Origin: Flavobacteriaceae bacterium
GTDB lineage: Bacteria; Bacteroidota; Bacteroidia; Flavobacteriales; Weeksellaceae
Direction of reading: 5' to 3'
Assembly: GCA_031273305.1 (NCBI GenBank)
Contig: JAISSC010000081.1
Coordinates: 1-14,112, forward strand
Length of the DNA: 14,112 nucleotides
Below, piece by piece: positions 1 through 6,824 of the stretch (positions within the stretch are counted from its first letter, which is position 1; each line of letters starts with the position of its first letter). Both the position numbers and the translations under genes were made by a program. The notes beneath the pieces are model-generated. The model made no database searches and was not told the DNA's origin. It saw only the letters and a list, made by a program, of their open reading frames with translations.

Positions 1-1038
1 TACCAATTTCTTTACAAAATATTGTCTAATAAAAAGCTTATCTAATATATCTTTCATTAAAAATTCTTCTGAAAATTTTGTATTAAAGAAATTAAAAAAT
101 GTCCGATCTTTAGTTGATAACTCCTTCTCTTTATTAAAGATTTCTTTTAAAATAAATCGAACACTTTTATAAAACTTATCAACAACAAAGAAACTATCTA
201 TTATAGAATATGTTTTCTCATTTATTTTATACATAGGATGATTTTTTAAGTTAGTAAAATCATCATCTTCAATAATACTATTTGATACTAAACTATTTAA
301 AAATAACTTATAGTCTTCATTTTCTACTAAAAGTGTAAAACTATTTTCTTTCTCTAGTCTTAACAAATTGAAAAACAAAGATTTAACATGTTTTTTTAAA
401 TCTTCTACACTTTTAGTATTAAAATGTTTAAAAAGCCTTTCTTCTAAATAACTGTAATCTGAATTTGATTGTAAAAATTTAACTAATAATTCAAACTTAA
501 CTATTGTACAATAAATTAACTTAAGAAGTTCATTATGATTATTATCAAAAACCCCTATATCAGAAATAGAAAAAAACATAGTTATCATCATTTGAGCTAA
601 TTCAACTCTATCTTCTGAGTTTTCGGAAGTTGATAATTTTTCTTTTTTATTAACTTCTTTGTTAATAATTAGATAGGCTTTAAATAAATTCAACTCATTA
701 GCATCAATATCAGTATCTGATGAATCATTATCTTTCAGCAGATTATCTTTATTTGACAGTATTATTTCTGCTAATTTTAAACTTGCTTCTCTGGAAATTA
801 ATTCCGGTTTATCAGTAATATTGTTTTCTATACAATAACAATTAACTCGATATATAATATCCTTTTTTATTTTTGGATTTGAGAAAATAGTATCATAATT
901 AGGTTGAGGATATGTATTAGAAAAACCTATGATTCTTAAGAGTATATCTCTTGATACTGAATTTAAGTATTCTGTAATTTCTTTAGATTCTTCTTCAGGA
1001 TAAACATTTTCAAATTCAAGGCGTAAAATTATTCTCAT
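1..1038 (-). CDS. Partial gene of unknown function, very AT-rich, cut by the left window edge
   Basis: An open frame of 346 codons begins at an ATG at 1038 and runs without a stop to base 1, so the C-terminus lies outside the window. Upstream of the ATG is AAAAGGAAAAATATATAAA, which may serve as a weak ribosome site. The product starts MRIILRLEFENVYPEEE and is rich in Asn, Lys, Ile, Leu and Glu. It has no signal peptide and no membrane helix. Recognisable landmarks are ELNLFKAYL (115-123), a stretch HPMYKINEKTYSIID (267-281), and an amphipathic segment around FFNTKFSEEFLMKDILDKLF (317-336). I do not recognise the family. G+C is by eye about a fifth to a quarter, far below the neighbouring mnmE, which suggests acquired DNA. 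It lies 70 bases downstream of mnmE on the same strand. A role in defence or in an integrated element is only a guess from composition and location. Confidence 0.75.
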   Translation of the reverse strand, partial: MRIILRLEFENVYPEEESKEITEYLNSVSRDILLRIIGFSNTYPQPNYDTIFSNPKIKKDIIYRVNCYCIENNITDKPELISREASLKLAEIILSNKDNLLKDNDSSDTDIDANELNLFKAYLIINKEVNKKEKLSTSENSEDRVELAQMMITMFFSISDIGVFDNNHNELLKLIYCTIVKFELLVKFLQSNSDYSYLEERLFKHFNTKSVEDLKKHVKSLFFNLLRLEKENSFTLLVENEDYKLFLNSLVSNSIIEDDDFTNLKNHPMYKINEKTYSIIDSFFVVDKFYKSVRFILKEIFNKEKELSTKDRTFFNFFNTKFSEEFLMKDILDKLFIRQYFVKKLV

Positions 1039-1108
1039 TTTATATATTTTTCCTTTTCATACTTTTTTTCTACTTTTAAACTATACTATTTTTTGGGAGC
1101 CTACACAG

Positions 1109-1126
1109 TTACTTCCCAATACAAAA
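1109..1126 (-). other. Possible att site in the 3' end of mnmE
   Basis: The last 18 bases of mnmE read TTTTGTATTGGGAAGTAA and encode Phe-Cys-Ile-Gly-Lys-stop. From memory, the chromosomal attachment site of SGI1-family integrative elements is the last 18 bases of trmE/mnmE and differs from this only in a wobble base. The segment directly downstream (minus strand) is AT-rich and looks foreign, as expected if an element entered here. A 6-bp inverted repeat, TTGGGA/TCCCAA, spans the stop codon (1093-1098 with 1114-1119). The similarity could also come only from conservation of the MnmE C-terminus. No second copy is present in the window and no integrase is visible. Confidence 0.3.
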
Positions 1127-2479
1127 TTTCCCAAAGATATTTCCCAGAAGTTCATCATTAGAGACCTGACCTACGATTTCTCCTAAGGCTTCCAATGCAC
1201 GTCGGAGGTCAATAGAGATCAATTCACTACTCAATCCGGTTTGTAAACCTTCGTTACATAAAAGTAAAGATTCCTTAGCTTTGAGCAGGGCATCCAGATG
1301 GCGTGCATTATTCACGATGGTCTGATTCGATGTTTTTTGTTGTTCAATATAAGAATACATATTTTCCTTTAAGTCGGCAAGATTCGGATTTGTTTTAGCA
1401 GAAAGGGGTATCACCGTATATTGATTTTGTATTTCTTTAGGTATATCCGTCAGATTAAAATCAGGGTGTTTATCTAACTTAGTCGGACAGATTATAATAT
1501 GCATGTTTTCCCGTCGGAATTTATCCAAATCGTCCCCGACTTCTTTCCAGTTTAGCGTGTCGACATCTGCAAGGTATAAAATGATAGTTGCTTCTTTTGC
1601 CTTTTCCAGAGCTTTGGCTACCCCGATGGCTTCGATAGTATCTTCGGTTTCCCGAAGTCCCGCAGTGTCAATAAACCGGAATTGAATACCGTTGATCACC
1701 AAAGATTCTTCTATGGTATCCCGCGTAGTTCCCGCAATCTCGCTGACAATAGCCCTGTCTTCCTGTAACAAAGCATTAAGCAGGGTTGATTTACCCGCAT
1801 TGGGCTTACCTAAAATTGCAACCGGAACTCCGTTTTTAATTGCATTTCCATAAGAAAAAGAATCAATTAGCGGATTGATCGTATCCATGATTTGATTTAT
1901 CAGGGTCAATAATTGATCTCTATCTGCAAATTCTACATTTTCTTCGGAAAAGTCCAACTCCAGTTCCAACAAGGATGCCAGGTCTAATAATTCGATACGG
2001 AGTTTTTTCAACAAAGAAGAGAAGCCGCCCCTCATCTGGGAAAGAGCTACGTCATGACTGGCTTTATTTTCAGCGGCTATCAGATCGGCGATAGCTTCTG
2101 CCTGACTTAGATCTATTCGTCCGTGTAAAAAAGCACGTTTAGTAAATTCTCCTGCCAATGCCAATCGGCAACCTTTTTTCAATAAAAGAGATAAAATTTG
2201 TTGTTCTATGTAATATGACCCGTGACAGGATATTTCTACCAAATTTTCAGCTGTAAAAGTTTTGGGAGCTAAAAACACGGAGACCATTACCTCATCAATA
2301 GTTTCTTCGCCATTTTTTATAAATCCGTAATGCACGGTATGAGAAGAAACCTTTGTAAGGTCTTTTCCGTTAAATACAGAATTAACGATTGATACGGAAT
2401 CTTTTCCTGAAACCCTTATAATCCCTAATGCTCCTGTTCCTTGCGGAGTGGCTAATGCACAAATGGTGTCTTCCGTCAT
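1109..2479 (-). CDS. mnmE: tRNA modification GTPase MnmE (TrmE)
   Basis: MnmE works with MnmG (GidA) to place the 5-carboxymethylaminomethyl group on wobble uridine 34 of certain tRNAs, using a folate one-carbon donor. It acts in the cytoplasm. The 456-residue length is usual for the family. Residues 1 to about 120 form the folate-binding domain (ATPQGTGALGIIRVSG at 10-25). A helical domain follows, interrupted by a G domain at about 218-380. Its motifs are all visible: P-loop GKPNAGKS (224-231), TTRDT (251-255), DTAG (271-274), TKLD (333-336) and SAK (360-362). The C-terminus ends FCIGK with the catalytic Cys at 453, so the gene is complete. It starts 31 bases after the deformylase-like gene on the same strand and is probably co-transcribed with it. 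Its 3' end may serve as an integration site. Confidence 0.97.
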   Translation of the reverse strand: MTEDTICALATPQGTGALGIIRVSGKDSVSIVNSVFNGKDLTKVSSHTVHYGFIKNGEETIDEVMVSVFLAPKTFTAENLVEISCHGSYYIEQQILSLLLKKGCRLALAGEFTKRAFLHGRIDLSQAEAIADLIAAENKASHDVALSQMRGGFSSLLKKLRIELLDLASLLELELDFSEENVEFADRDQLLTLINQIMDTINPLIDSFSYGNAIKNGVPVAILGKPNAGKSTLLNALLQEDRAIVSEIAGTTRDTIEESLVINGIQFRFIDTAGLRETEDTIEAIGVAKALEKAKEATIILYLADVDTLNWKEVGDDLDKFRRENMHIIICPTKLDKHPDFNLTDIPKEIQNQYTVIPLSAKTNPNLADLKENMYSYIEQQKTSNQTIVNNARHLDALLKAKESLLLCNEGLQTGLSSELISIDLRRALEALGEIVGQVSNDELLGNIFGKFCIGK

Positions 2480-2510
2480 AATTATTTTTTCATACTAAAA
2501 ACCTGTAAAA

Positions 2511-3107
2511 TTATTTTGGTTCACATAGTTTGTCTATATATAATATCCCTTGAATATGGTCATATTCGTGTTGAAAAATAATTCCGGTATAATCTTCTTT
2601 CCGACTTCCGCCCAAAAATTTATTTCTTATCTTTTCTCCGTTTGGGTTAGTATATTCTACTTCCACCCATGAATATCGTTGAGAATTTCCATATTTACCC
2701 GGAACGGACAGGCAACCATCGTTCTGAAAGCAAATGATTTCCGGAGAATGAGAAATAATTTTAGGATTGATGGCTACTTCCACAGGGTGCTCCGGTTGGT
2801 CTAACCTGAAAAACAGAAAAATATTTTTATTGATTCCTATCTGCGGAGCTGCAATTCCCACTCCCGATTCCGCTTCCATAGTTATTCGGAGTTTTTCTAT
2901 CAATGCGGATAGGTCTTTATTTCGGGTAATTTTTTTTATATCCTTAGATCGAGTTCTCAAAATAAGAGAATCCTTACTTTCCGTAATTTTAAGAACCCTT
3001 GCCGGAGATTCCGGAGAATTATAAATTATCTCTTTTTCCACAGATGAGAAAGAACTTCCACAGGATGTGAAAACAATAAATAACAATAAGTATAGTAATT
3101 TATTCAT
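2511..3107 (-). CDS. Peptide deformylase-family protein with a lipoprotein signal peptide
   Basis: The three peptide deformylase motifs are present: GVGIAAPQ (82-89), DGCLSVPG (130-137) with the metal-ligand Cys132, and QHEYDH (179-184) with metal ligands His180 and His184 and catalytic Glu181. In the usual enzyme the second motif is EGCLS; here Asp replaces Glu. Deformylase normally removes the formyl group from new proteins in the cytoplasm. This 198-residue protein instead begins MNKLLYLLLFIVFTSCGSS, a short basic start, a hydrophobic run and a lipobox ending at Cys16, so it is predicted to be exported and lipidated. No later Met could serve as start without losing the N-terminal part of the domain (the next is Met77). 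It lies between ftsY and mnmE in the same direction. Whether it deformylates peptides outside the cytoplasm or has a new substrate cannot be told. The fold is sure; the role is not. Confidence 0.88.
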   Translation of the reverse strand: MNKLLYLLLFIVFTSCGSSFSSVEKEIIYNSPESPARVLKITESKDSLILRTRSKDIKKITRNKDLSALIEKLRITMEAESGVGIAAPQIGINKNIFLFFRLDQPEHPVEVAINPKIISHSPEIICFQNDGCLSVPGKYGNSQRYSWVEVEYTNPNGEKIRNKFLGGSRKEDYTGIIFQHEYDHIQGILYIDKLCEPK

Positions 3108-3190
3108 TTTTCAGTATTGGATTTTACTAGTTTGAATATTCCCTTAATTTACATTTAAATCAGGAAATGTGTATATCAATGGCTTAAAAA

Positions 3191-4147
3191 TCAATCTTTC
3201 TTAAAAAAGCTGTCTACAAATTCATATTTATCAAAAGGTTGGAGGTCGTTTATTCCTTCACCTATTCCGATATATTTTACCGGAATTTTAAACTGATCCG
3301 ATATTCCGATAACGACACCTCCTTTGGCGGTTCCGTCTAGTTTGGTAATGGCTAACGCACTTACTTCCGTTGCGGCAGTAAATTGTTTTGCCTGCTCAAA
3401 AGCATTTTGTCCGGTGGAGCCATCCAGCACCAAAAGTACCTCATGGGGTGCATCCTGAATTACCTTCTGCATTACTCTTTTTATCTTGGTGAGTTCATTC
3501 ATCAGGTTTATTTTATTGTGCAGACGTCCGGCAGTATCGATCAATACAACATCTGCATCCTGAGCTTTAGCGGATTGTACGGTGTCAAAGGCTACTGATG
3601 CAGGGTCTGCCCCCATAGCCTGTTTCACAATAGGTACACCGACCCTTTCCGACCAAATTACCAACTGGTCAACGGCAGCAGCACGAAAAGTATCTGCTGC
3701 GCCAAGCACTACTTTTTTCCCTTGTTGTTTGAATTGGTGTGCCAGCTTGCCTATGGTAGTGGTTTTTCCTACGCCATTCACGCCTACAACCATGATTACA
3801 TAAGGCTTTGTTTCGTCGGGAATTCCGGATTCAGAGTCGGAATTTTTATTTTCAGCAAGTAGATTCATGATTTCCTCCCGAAGAATTTTATCCAGCTCGG
3901 AAGTATTCATAAATTTATCTTTGGATACCCTCTCCTCAATTTTTTTAATGATCTTTACTGTGGTTTCTACTCCTACATCAGAAGAGATTAAAATTTCCTC
4001 TAACTCATCCAATATCTCATCATCTACCTTACTTTTCCCTGCAATTGCCCTGCCGATTTTATCAAAAAAAGAACGACTGGATTTTTCCAATCCTTTGTCT
4101 AACGTCTCCTTTGTCTCTTGCCCGAATATTTTCTTAAACCAACTCAT
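3191..4147 (-). CDS. ftsY: Signal recognition particle receptor FtsY
   Basis: FtsY is the SRP receptor GTPase. It docks ribosome-SRP complexes at the inner membrane and forms a paired GTPase with Ffh, delivering membrane proteins to SecYEG. The protein has a short N-terminal part, an N domain (about 15-100) and a G domain with P-loop GVNGVGKTT (122-130), DTFRAAAVDQL (152-162), DTAGRLH (204-210) and TKLDGTAKGG (268-277). At 318 residues it lacks the long acidic N-terminal extension of the E. coli protein, as is common in Bacteroidota. It starts downstream of the rpmB-rpmG-DUF4295 operon behind a strong terminator, so it probably has its own promoter. In many Bacteroidota rimO follows ftsY; here a deformylase-like lipoprotein gene follows after 83 bases. 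Confidence 0.97.
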   Translation of the reverse strand: MSWFKKIFGQETKETLDKGLEKSSRSFFDKIGRAIAGKSKVDDEILDELEEILISSDVGVETTVKIIKKIEERVSKDKFMNTSELDKILREEIMNLLAENKNSDSESGIPDETKPYVIMVVGVNGVGKTTTIGKLAHQFKQQGKKVVLGAADTFRAAAVDQLVIWSERVGVPIVKQAMGADPASVAFDTVQSAKAQDADVVLIDTAGRLHNKINLMNELTKIKRVMQKVIQDAPHEVLLVLDGSTGQNAFEQAKQFTAATEVSALAITKLDGTAKGGVVIGISDQFKIPVKYIGIGEGINDLQPFDKYEFVDSFFKKD

Positions 4148-4165
4148 ATTATGTATGTATAATTA

Positions 4166-4173
4166 CAAAAATA
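4166..4173 (-). promoter_or_regulatory. Possible -7 element of the ftsY promoter
   Basis: On the minus strand this reads TATTTTTG and matches the Bacteroidota -7 consensus TAnnTTTG. It sits 18 bases before the ftsY ATG and overlaps the end of the U-tract of the upstream terminator. No TTG at the usual -33 spacing is clear, so this is a weak call in AT-rich DNA. Confidence 0.3.
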
Positions 4174-4203
4174 AAAAAAATCATCCACTTTATGTGGATG
4201 ATT
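4171..4203 (-). terminator. Rho-independent terminator after the DUF4295 gene
   Basis: On the minus strand a perfect 10-bp stem (AATCATCCAC, loop of five, GTGGATGATT; 4179-4203) runs straight into a tract of T residues. There is no T-tract on the plus side. It ends the rpmB-rpmG-DUF4295 transcript 33 bases after the DUF4295 stop and insulates it from ftsY. Confidence 0.85.
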
Positions 4204-4235
4204 CTTCAAAACCTTAAAAACCTATGTTATGAAAA

Positions 4236-4388
4236 CTATTTCTGTTTTAAAAATGCATCAACATTGTCTGCATTTACAACTTTTTCTTCAAAAACGTAAG
4301 CACCTGACTTAGGAGACTTAACCATTTTGATTACTTTGGTCATTTTTTTAGATTCCGTACGTAACGTAGCTACAACCTTTTTCGCCAT
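4236..4388 (-). CDS. DUF4295 small basic protein of the ribosomal operon
   Basis: This 50-residue protein begins MAKKVVATLRTESKKMTKVI and ends FLKQK. It is strongly basic and matches the DUF4295 family, which is restricted to Bacteroidota and is usually encoded directly after rpmG. The gene starts 12 bases after rpmG and ends just before the terminator, so it belongs to the rpmB-rpmG transcript. Size, charge and position suggest a ribosomal or ribosome-associated protein. I recall that a Flavobacterium ribosome structure showed an extra small large-subunit protein, but I am not certain that it is this family. Confidence 0.92.
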   Translation of the reverse strand: MAKKVVATLRTESKKMTKVIKMVKSPKSGAYVFEEKVVNADNVDAFLKQK

Positions 4389-4400
4389 GACTTATCCTAT

Positions 4401-4583
4401 TTATTTAATTTCTTTATGAATAGTATATTTTTTCAGTATCGGATTGAATTTCTTCAACTCAATTCTCTCCGGAGTATTTTTTTTGTTCTTGGTCGTAATG
4501 TAACGAGATACTCCCGGCTTTCCACTTTCTTTATGTTCAGTACATTCTAAAATAACCTGTACTCTGTTCCCTTTCTTTGCCAT
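4401..4583 (-). CDS. rpmG: 50S ribosomal protein L33 (bL33)
   Basis: This 60-residue protein is a component of the large ribosomal subunit near the E site. The family signature is clear (MAKKGNRVQVILECTE at 1-16, then RYITTKNKKNTPERIELKKF at 27-46). It has only one cysteine (residue 14) and therefore lacks the paired CxxC motifs of the zinc-binding form, so it is the zinc-independent type. It starts 9 bases after rpmB and is followed after 12 bases by the DUF4295 gene, the standard Bacteroidota arrangement. Confidence 0.97.
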   Translation of the reverse strand: MAKKGNRVQVILECTEHKESGKPGVSRYITTKNKKNTPERIELKKFNPILKKYTIHKEIK

Positions 4584-4592
4584 TTCTTAAAT

Positions 4593-4835
4593 TCAGTTTT
4601 TATTGATCAGACCTTGTTTACGAGCTCTGGTTACAGCTTCTTCAATTCCTATTTTATCTATAATTCTTAAACCATGCGCAGATACTTTAAGGAAAATCCA
4701 AGCATCTTCTGAGGGTAAGTAGAATTTTTTTTCCATCAAATTTATTTCAAAACGTCTTTTGGTTTTGTTATTAGCATGCGATACACTGTTTCCAACTATT
4801 GCACGCTTTCCTGTTATTTGACAAATTCTGGCCAT
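4593..4835 (-). CDS. rpmB: 50S ribosomal protein L28 (bL28)
   Basis: This 80-residue large-subunit protein starts MARICQITGKRAIVGNSVSH, the usual L28 start, and carries the SAHGLRIIDKIG segment (52-63) of the family. Only one cysteine (Cys5) is present, so it lacks the zinc site of the CxxC form. It is the first gene of the rpmB-rpmG-DUF4295 operon, which ends at the hairpin near 4190. Confidence 0.97.
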   Translation of the reverse strand: MARICQITGKRAIVGNSVSHANNKTKRRFEINLMEKKFYLPSEDAWIFLKVSAHGLRIIDKIGIEEAVTRARKQGLINKN

Positions 4836-4878
4836 TATCTTAATTACAATAATATTCTATACTTCTTTAATCGGGTTG

Positions 4879-4909
4879 CAAATTAACAAATAATTTTTCA
4901 CTCTTACAA
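4879..4909 (-). promoter_or_regulatory. Possible promoter of the rpmB operon
   Basis: On the minus strand TTG (4909-4907) is followed after 20 bases by TTAATTTG (4886-4879), one mismatch from the -7 consensus TAnnTTTG. The spacing suits the Bacteroidota -33/-7 promoter, and transcription would begin roughly 35-40 bases before the rpmB start. The AT-rich context makes chance matches likely. Confidence 0.35.
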
Positions 4910-4954
4910 CTTTTTTATTTTTTTTATTTACGCAAATTCAACTAACGAATGCAC

Positions 4955-5105
4955 ACCGGGTTAAGTAGCACTTATTTTTTTAGTTTGGGCGTGTCCCTGT
5001 CGGGTTGGGCTATCCGTGTAGGGACGTTCCTGCGTGTGCGTCCTCATATTATTGTGACGTAGAGACGTCCCAATTTGGGCGTCTTCACGTTATTAGAGTT
5101 AACTT
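4955..5105. repeat. Non-coding GC-richer stretch with imperfect inverted repeats
   Basis: Between lnt and rpmB (4836-5117) there is no convincing gene. Most of this part is clearly GC-richer than the AT-rich DNA beside it and has several short inverted repeats: GTCCCT (4993-4998) with AGGGAC (5020-5025), and an imperfect hairpin AGACGTCCCAATTTGGGCGT that continues to 5084 (5063-5084). The word GGGCGT occurs twice and GGGACGT-like words recur on both strands. This looks like a copy of a dispersed repeat. On the minus strand the 5063-5084 hairpin could also slow or end lnt transcription, but no T-tract follows it. Confidence 0.5.
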
Positions 5106-5117
5106 TTCTTGCATTTA

Positions 5118-6788
5118 CTAATTGGAACCCACATTAGGGAAATTCACCGGGCTTCCTTTTCTCGTCCTTGCTTTACCGACTTTAAAAAGGGCATAGGCTA
5201 AGATAATTCCCCCTAATATCAATGAAATTCTCGCAATGACGTCTCCATATTTAACATAAAAAGTAAGTTGAGAATTAAGATTTATCTCTCCTCTTAATGC
5301 CCCTCTTTTTCCATATTCCAGTTGTTTTATTATATCTCCTCTCTGATCGATAAAAGCAGAGATTCCACTATTTGCCGAACGGGCAATATCTTTTCTTGTT
5401 TCTATGGCACGTAACCGGGCATAAGCCAGTAGTTGTTTATGTCCCTGAGAGTCACTCCACCACGAATCGTTGGTTACGATAAATAACACGTTGGCTCCTC
5501 TTTTTACGTATTCCCCCGTATATTCTCCATAAATGCTCTCATAGCAGATAACCGGAGCCACTTTAGCCTTATTTTTATGATTGGAAAACACGGTTGGAAA
5601 TTCCTGAATACCCAGACTTTCCATAGTTCCTCCAAAATTCAGCATGTATTCTCCTACAACAGGTCTTAAAATATTGGAATATGGAAAATGTTCAACTCCT
5701 ACCACCAGCTTCGACTTATTGTAATATTGGATAGAATCGGGCAGGTCAAGTTGTATGGCAGAGTTGTATAAGTCTACCCATACGCCGCTATCTTTCCAAA
5801 ATCGGGCAGTGGGCGTTTTTTGAACATCATACACCTCAGCCAGTGAAACTCCGGATACAAAACTTAATTGTGAACCCTTTGTCTGCATCCACATCTTTAT
5901 ATTGTCCAGATATTTATCCTGTTCAAAATTATTAATAAATACGAATCCCCTTCCGGGAAATGCCGTCTCCGGTGCTACTACAAAAGCGGTCTCGGGCGTG
6001 ATTTCCTTATCTACGGAAGCGAGTAAGTTAGCTAAAATAGTATTCCCGTCCTGACTGTATTTATCGTTATAAGGGTCTAAATCGGGTTGAGCCAGCACTA
6101 CTTCCAGCTTTTGCTCCGATCTCTCTTCATAAGACCTGTATATCCATAAGGAAACGGCAACAGGTACTCCTATCACCAACACGGAATAATAGACAGGTTT
6201 TCGGATATATATTTTTTTACGGGTCACCTGATACGTCCGGATATAATAGAAAATTATCAGGTTGCTTATCAATACCCACAGGGTTCCTCCGAAAGTACCG
6301 GTGATTTCATACCATTGAATCACCTGCGGGTAATCTGCAAAGGCATTCCCCAGATTTAACCACGGCCATGACATTTCCCAGTTCAAATGAAATTTCTCAA
6401 AACATATCCAGATAGTCGGAAAAAAGAAGATTCCATACCATGTACCTGTATTTCTTTTCACGAAGTGAAATAAGGTAAAGACAAAAGACATCAAACAACT
6501 ATTGGCGAGTAACGGGAATAAAAAAGCCATCCATGAGAGGCTTCCGTCCGGGTTTTGTGCAAAATGCAGCCATTGGGTTGCTCCATAGTTCCAGAGTAAA
6601 AAAGTCAGATATGAGAATCCGAAGGTTTTCCAATCCGAATATTTCTCTTTCCGTAGGGTAATTTCATGTTCTAAAAGCAGCAAAGGAACAAAGGCTATAA
6701 ACAGTAAAAAAGGGAATCCATACGTAGGCCAGGATAAAGCTAAAAACAATCCGCTAAGTATTGGGTAAATAAATCTTTTCATATCCAT
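5118..6788 (-). CDS. lnt: Apolipoprotein N-acyltransferase Lnt
   Basis: Lnt transfers an acyl chain from phospholipid to the free amino group of the N-terminal lipid-modified cysteine, the last step of lipoprotein maturation in the inner membrane. The 556-residue protein has several membrane segments in residues 5-215, then a periplasmic nitrilase-like domain (about 228-500), and a last membrane helix at 519-536. The catalytic triad is visible: Glu274 in APETAFPGRG, Lys358 in YNKSKLV, and Cys415 in PVICYESIYGEY. An in-frame Met three codons later (6782) could be the true start, because a possible -7 element ends only two bases before the first ATG. It is divergent from a cluster that encodes four predicted lipoproteins, which would be its substrates, though Lnt normally serves all lipoproteins of the cell. 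Confidence 0.95.
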   Translation of the reverse strand: MDMKRFIYPILSGLFLALSWPTYGFPFLLFIAFVPLLLLEHEITLRKEKYSDWKTFGFSYLTFLLWNYGATQWLHFAQNPDGSLSWMAFLFPLLANSCLMSFVFTLFHFVKRNTGTWYGIFFFPTIWICFEKFHLNWEMSWPWLNLGNAFADYPQVIQWYEITGTFGGTLWVLISNLIIFYYIRTYQVTRKKIYIRKPVYYSVLVIGVPVAVSLWIYRSYEERSEQKLEVVLAQPDLDPYNDKYSQDGNTILANLLASVDKEITPETAFVVAPETAFPGRGFVFINNFEQDKYLDNIKMWMQTKGSQLSFVSGVSLAEVYDVQKTPTARFWKDSGVWVDLYNSAIQLDLPDSIQYYNKSKLVVGVEHFPYSNILRPVVGEYMLNFGGTMESLGIQEFPTVFSNHKNKAKVAPVICYESIYGEYTGEYVKRGANVLFIVTNDSWWSDSQGHKQLLAYARLRAIETRKDIARSANSGISAFIDQRGDIIKQLEYGKRGALRGEINLNSQLTFYVKYGDVIARISLILGGIILAYALFKVGKARTRKGSPVNFPNVGSN

Positions 6789-6789
6789 G

Positions 6790-6807
6790 CAAAAATAGTT
6801 ATTTTTG
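6790..6807. promoter_or_regulatory. Palindrome carrying two divergent -7-like elements
   Basis: CAAAAATAGTTATTTTTG is an inverted repeat with 8-base arms and a two-base centre. Each strand presents TATTTTTG, which fits TAnnTTTG. The plus-strand copy (6800-6807) lies 17 bases before the rhodanese start. The minus-strand copy (6797-6790) ends two bases before the annotated lnt start and has TTTG 16 bases upstream. It could be a shared divergent promoter or an operator. AT-rich chance symmetry cannot be excluded. Confidence 0.35.
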
Positions 6808-6824
6808 GATTCTCAAAATGTTTC

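Noticed and set aside
1040..1060. Six-codon frame MKRKNI before the partial gene
   Set aside because: It is too short to support and is probably just the ribosome-binding region of the gene that starts at 1038.
3867..4217. Plus-strand frame opposite the ftsY N-terminus
   Set aside because: It is antisense to a certain gene and reads through the terminator hairpin; no domain is visible.
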